Assembly: GCA_021778935.1 (NCBI GenBank)
Contig: JAJYBQ010000168.1
Coordinates: 1-5,473, forward strand
Direction: 5' to 3'
Length of the DNA: 5,473 nt
Source of the DNA: Pseudomonadota bacterium
Lineage (GTDB): Bacteria > Pseudomonadota > Gammaproteobacteria > Burkholderiales > Burkholderiaceae
Shown: one piece after another, positions 1 to 5,473 of the stretch
How positions within the stretch are numbered: position 1 is the stretch's first letter
How the letters are laid out: the number at the start of each line of letters is the position of its first letter
Program-made: the position numbers and the translations under genes
Notes under the pieces: model-generated
Databases searched by the model: none
What the model was told of the DNA's origin: nothing
What the model saw: the letters and a program-made list of their open reading frames with translations, nothing else

Positions 1-347
1 CCAAGGTCATGCGCGACATGCGGCTCTTTCTCCTCCATGACGGCGAAGAGGATCGCGACCACTATCACGTCCAGGCGATCCACAACGAATCCGGCTACCT
101 GCAGATCCGCCAAGCGCTGGCGCGGCAGACTCGCAGCGAAATGGCGATCCCCCCGCTCACCGTGGCGCGCGCCAACGACGACACCGAACGGGCGCTGCTG
201 CTGCAACATCGCGTCGAGAGCGGCCGGTTGCTCGATGCCCAAAGCACGGAAGCGGTGCTGGGCTACATCAAGCGACTCTGGGGGTTCGATGTGGTCCTCG
301 AAGAAGTCGACGAAGCGGGCAGCCGGTTGAAGATCCACCGGACATAG
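1..347 (+). CDS. SpoVR/YcgB-family protein, C-terminal part (5' end outside the window)
   Basis: Only the last 114 codons are present. The reading frame is open from position 3 and ends with TAG at 345-347, so the in-frame ATG at 9 is almost certainly an internal methionine. The visible part resembles the C-terminus of SpoVR-family proteins such as Bacillus SpoVR and E. coli YcgB: an RDMRLFLLHD stretch, then AIHNESGY, then QALARQ, a QHRVESGRLLD block, and a closing YIKRLWGFDVVLEE block. SpoVR is named for spore cortex formation in Bacillus. In proteobacteria, which do not sporulate, the family usually accompanies the PrkA/YeaG kinase and YeaH in a stress-related group, and its biochemical role is not settled. 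Whether those partners lie upstream cannot be seen. The stretch after QALARQ (TRSEMAIPPLTVARAND) matches what I remember of the family less well than its flanks. The family call is confident; the function is not. Confidence 0.88.
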   Translation, partial: KVMRDMRLFLLHDGEEDRDHYHVQAIHNESGYLQIRQALARQTRSEMAIPPLTVARANDDTERALLLQHRVESGRLLDAQSTEAVLGYIKRLWGFDVVLEEVDEAGSRLKIHRT

Positions 348-397
348 CCTCATCCCGCCGGCGGATCGCGGGCGCGACCGGGCGGCGGCGGCACACG

Positions 398-415
398 GCT
401 ACCGAGGCCGGTAGC
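398..415. repeat. Perfect inverted repeat (7-bp stem, 4-nt loop) between spoVR and comF
   Basis: GCTACCG at 398-404 pairs exactly with CGGTAGC at 409-415 around the loop AGGC. It lies 50 bp after the spoVR stop and 34 bp before the comF start. No T-run follows on either strand, so it is not a classical intrinsic terminator. It could be a protein-binding palindrome, an RNA hairpin in the leader of comF, or chance in very GC-rich DNA. The rest of the 348-449 spacer shows no convincing promoter boxes. Confidence 0.4.
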
Positions 416-449
416 GCGCCGCATCGGCGGGCCGGATACGCTGCCGGCC

Positions 450-1283
450 ATGGGCAATCTCCTCGATGCGATCCGGCGCTCCCTTGCGCCCTGGTGCGCC
501 GTCTGCGGCGTGGAACGGGGCGACCCGGTCTGCCCGGGATGCCTGGAAGATTTCTTTCCGGAAGAGGTCCGGCGTTGCCGGCGCTGCGGCAACCGCCTCC
601 CCGCGCCCGCGCGCCTTGCTGTGGAAAAGTCGGTGCAGAGCCCTGTGGACAAGCCCTGGTTTTCTGGGGATCGCCGGGTGGAAAAGTCGGCGATTCCGGG
701 GGAAAAGCCTGTGGACAGCCCTGTGGATTTCCCTGTGGAAAAGGCGGTGGACTTATGCGGGGGATGCCTGGCACACCGCCGTCAGTTCGATGCCACCATC
801 GCGCTGGCCGACTATGCCGCCCCCATCAGCGGCATGATCGCCGCGCTCAAGTTCCAGGGGCGAATGGATCTCGGGCACACCTTCGGGAAGTTGCTGGCGC
901 GGCGCGCAGCGCGCTGGTCGGCGCCGGGGTTCGACGCGCTGATCCCGATTCCGGTCGCACCGCAACGCCTGCGCGGCCGCGGCTACAACCAGGCGGAAGA
1001 GATCGCGCGCGGAATTGCGGCCGGCCTGGGACACCCGGTCCTGGCGCGCCACCTCATTCGGAACCAGGATGGTCCGGCCCAGCATGACCTTCCGCTCGCG
1101 CAGCGGCGCACCCGCATCCGCGGGGCATTCGCGCTGCGGGTTCCGCTGCCCGGTTCCGTCCGGTGCGTGGCACTGGTCGATGACGTGATGACGTCCGGGG
1201 CGACCCTCGACGAAGCGGCAGCCGTGCTCAAGCGCGCCGGGGTCGAACAGGTGGTCAATCTGGTAGCGGCGAGGACGCCGTGA
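450..1283 (+). CDS. comF: ComF-family (ComFC/GntX-like) phosphoribosyltransferase-fold protein with an enlarged zinc-finger linker
   Basis: This 277-residue protein has the two-part ComF architecture. The N-terminal zinc-binding region has four CxxC pairs, at C16/C19, C28/C31, C43/C46 and C103/C106. The C-terminal type I phosphoribosyltransferase domain carries the IPIPV segment (166-169), RGRGYNQ (175-181) and the PRPP-loop motif VDDVMTSGAT (243-252). Family members act in DNA uptake during transformation (Bacillus ComFC, Haemophilus Com101/ComF) or, as E. coli GntX, in growth on DNA as a nutrient; the reaction is not firmly established. The ATG at 450 is the only ATG or GTG start in this frame after the spoVR stop, though no good ribosome-binding site precedes it. 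The gene is oddly built: the third and fourth CxxC pairs are 56 residues apart, whereas I would expect roughly 10-20, because residues about 52-101 form a low-complexity insert of V(D/E)-rich repeats. All zinc ligands and the PRPP loop are intact, so the protein is probably functional. The 3' end converges on chaN 52 bp away. Confidence 0.9.
   Translation: MGNLLDAIRRSLAPWCAVCGVERGDPVCPGCLEDFFPEEVRRCRRCGNRLPAPARLAVEKSVQSPVDKPWFSGDRRVEKSAIPGEKPVDSPVDFPVEKAVDLCGGCLAHRRQFDATIALADYAAPISGMIAALKFQGRMDLGHTFGKLLARRAARWSAPGFDALIPIPVAPQRLRGRGYNQAEEIARGIAAGLGHPVLARHLIRNQDGPAQHDLPLAQRRTRIRGAFALRVPLPGSVRCVALVDDVMTSGATLDEAAAVLKRAGVEQVVNLVAARTP
620..754 (+). repeat. TGTGGA-centred repeat array inside comF, resembling clustered DnaA boxes
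   Basis: The hexamer TGTGGA occurs five times in direct orientation, at 620, 644, 710, 722 and 734, with GGTGGA variants at 677 and 746. Successive spacings are 24, 33, 33, 12, 12 and 12 bp, all multiples of three, so each copy is read in the comF frame as V(D/E), giving EKS, VDKP, VDSP, VDFP and VEKA units. Longer shared pieces include GTGGAAAAGTCGG at 621 and 679. Read on the minus strand, the 9-mers at 620 and 734 (TTTTCCACA) and 644 (TTGTCCACA) each differ by one base from the E. coli DnaA box TTATCCACA; those at 710 and 722 differ by two. A hand count gives 78 G+C of 130 bases over 621-750, against 43 of 60 at 961-1020 in the same gene. All three plus-strand frames are open across it. 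The repeat is seen directly; any DnaA binding is inference. Confidence 0.8.
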
Positions 1284-1293
1284 ATCGGCAATG

Positions 1294-1316
1294 AAAAACC
1301 GCCGCGAAACCGGAGG
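1294..1316 (-). terminator. Likely intrinsic terminator of the metH-chaN transcript
   Basis: On the minus strand, CCTCCG (1316-1311) can pair with CGGCGG (1304-1299) around a 6-nt loop, with one internal mismatch, and is followed at once by TTTTT (1298-1294). It begins 20 bp beyond the chaN stop. Two possible G-U pairs would extend the stem at its base. The T-run is present only for minus-strand transcripts, so comF is not obviously served by it. The stem is short and imperfect, so the call is moderate. Confidence 0.5.
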
Positions 1317-1322
1317 CCCCGG

Positions 1323-1337
1323 GACGCCGGCGGCGTC
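1323..1337. repeat. Perfect inverted repeat overlapping the chaN stop codon
   Basis: GACGCC (1323-1328) and GGCGTC (1332-1337) are exact reverse complements around the 3-nt loop GGC. The palindrome covers the end of the chaN coding sequence (stop at 1338-1336) and lies just before the terminator-like hairpin for minus-strand transcripts. No T-run adjoins it. It might strengthen 3'-end formation or protect the transcript end, but a 6-bp GC palindrome can occur by chance here. Confidence 0.3.
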
Positions 1338-2259
1338 AGCGGCGCTGGAACAGGGGCAAGCCCCGCTGGCGCGCACGGAGCCGCAGGCAGGGATCCGGGC
1401 GCGGCTGCGCCGGCATGCGAAACGCGACGTCGAACGCGGATGCGCGCTCCGGCGTTTGCGGGTCGTCTTCCAACAATCCGATGGAGAGCGCGCGGGCACG
1501 CTCGGCATCGGAAAGATGCGCCATCACACCGATATCGCGGCGCGCATGGCCGTTGCCGGTCAACAGGACGACGCCGCGGGAAAAATACGGCCGGATCGAC
1601 TGCGCCAACACCGCGTCGCGGGCGATCTGCGCCGTCGCGATCGCCGCCAGCATGTCCTTGGGCGCGAGGCCGCAATGCCCGATCGCGATTTCGTGCTCCT
1701 GCGCGCGCAACAGGCGCAGAGGGATGTCACGCAATCCCAACGCCGCCGCCTGGCCCGGCGAAAACACCGACGACACGCCGTGCATGGCCACCTTCATCGC
1801 CTGCGCGCCCGACAGGTCGGCCGCGATGATGGGCAGGTGGTATTGCAAGGCCAGTTCGACATAGGGTCGATAGAAATTCCAGTTCCACCCTTTGGCGCCC
1901 GCCGCCCGAATGACGTGCTCCGCCCGTACGGCGACGCTGCCCTGCGCCGCCTTGCGCGCGGCGTTCAGCGCCGCCTGACGATCGGCGTCGAACTGCTCGA
2001 ACGCAATCGCCGGCCGTGCGCCGCGCTGCAGGAGCCGGCGCAATGCCTGCGCGCGCATGGCGTGCTGCGCGGCGTTGTCATGCACCTCGCCGGACAGGAC
2101 GATGGGTTTGCGCGCCATCGCTCCGGCGAGACGCGCAGGCGTGAGCAACGGCAAGGCATGGATGCCGTTGTCCGCGGGGACCGGAACGGATTTCGGGGGC
2201 GTCATCGCACAGGCGGCGAATGCCGCCACGAAACCTGCCACGGCCATCGATCGGAACAT
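1336..2259 (-). CDS. ChaN-family putative haem-binding lipoprotein
   Basis: From the ATG at 2259 the product has 307 residues. It begins with a short arginine-containing segment, a hydrophobic stretch (about 5-16) and FAAC ending at C17, which looks like a lipoprotein signal although the lipobox has F where L, V or I is usual. If processed, it would be membrane-anchored and face the periplasm. The body matches the ChaN/DUF399 family: VLSGEVHDN (54-62) with H66, AIAFEQFD (84-91), AADLSGAQAM (146-155), GHCG (194-197), AQIARDAVLAQ (210-220) and TGNGHARRDIGV (234-245). Characterised relatives bind haem and are associated with iron uptake; haem binding here is inferred from family only. The start is uncertain. 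In-frame GTG codons at 2274 and 2268 would add 5 or 3 residues, and the one at 2274 has a GGGGTGA sequence upstream (2288-2282) resembling a ribosome-binding site; the ATG at 2259 has none. The frame is open back to 2409, but that extension lies inside metH and would bury the signal peptide. It is probably cotranscribed with metH, 22 bp upstream. Confidence 0.85.
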   Translation of the reverse strand: MFRSMAVAGFVAAFAACAMTPPKSVPVPADNGIHALPLLTPARLAGAMARKPIVLSGEVHDNAAQHAMRAQALRRLLQRGARPAIAFEQFDADRQAALNAARKAAQGSVAVRAEHVIRAAGAKGWNWNFYRPYVELALQYHLPIIAADLSGAQAMKVAMHGVSSVFSPGQAAALGLRDIPLRLLRAQEHEIAIGHCGLAPKDMLAAIATAQIARDAVLAQSIRPYFSRGVVLLTGNGHARRDIGVMAHLSDAERARALSIGLLEDDPQTPERASAFDVAFRMPAQPRPDPCLRLRARQRGLPLFQRR

Positions 2260-2281
2260 TGCGCGCACGGTCACAACCCCA

Positions 2282-5473
<3,192 letters not shown>

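Noticed and set aside
620..754. The repeat array as a chromosomal origin, or as a CRISPR array
   Set aside because: No AT-rich unwinding region and no dnaA, dnaN or gidA neighbours are present, so an origin is unsupported. The units are far too short and irregular for CRISPR repeats and spacers.
494..1087. Alternative frame within comF giving a cysteine- and glycine-rich peptide through the repeat array
   Set aside because: The cysteines arise from reading TGTGGA in another frame. The comF frame carries the CxxC pairs and the PRPP motif on both sides of the array, so it is the coding one.

Overview
The window is a GC-rich stretch of bacterial chromosome with ordinary housekeeping content: four protein genes, two of them cut by the window edges, and short gaps between them. 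GC content, gene types and protein sequences suggest a proteobacterium. A beta- or related gammaproteobacterium is most likely, because it has a SpoVR/YcgB-family protein without sporulation context, a GntX/ComFC-type phosphoribosyltransferase, full-length cobalamin-dependent MetH, and a ChaN-like lipoprotein. The exact taxon cannot be read from the sequence. No mobile element, CRISPR array, rRNA or tRNA was seen.

Layout. Positions 1-347 (+) hold the last 114 codons of a SpoVR-family gene. A 102-bp spacer (348-449) contains a perfect 7-bp-stem inverted repeat and no gene. Positions 450-1283 (+) encode a ComF-family protein whose zinc-finger region is stretched by about 50 residues; the DNA of that insert is an array of TGTGGA-centred repeats resembling DnaA boxes. 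Positions 1284-1335 separate the convergent comF and chaN genes and hold a likely intrinsic terminator for the minus strand. Positions 1336-2259 (-) encode a ChaN-family putative haem-binding lipoprotein. Positions 2282-5473 (-) encode nearly all of MetH; roughly its first 160 residues lie beyond the right edge.

How the genes relate. metH and chaN lie head to tail on the minus strand with only 22 bp between them, so they are probably cotranscribed, ending at the terminator near 1294-1316. spoVR and comF share the plus strand and could also be cotranscribed, but their functions show no obvious link. The one clearly unusual item is the repeat array inside comF. No convincing new multi-gene system is visible.
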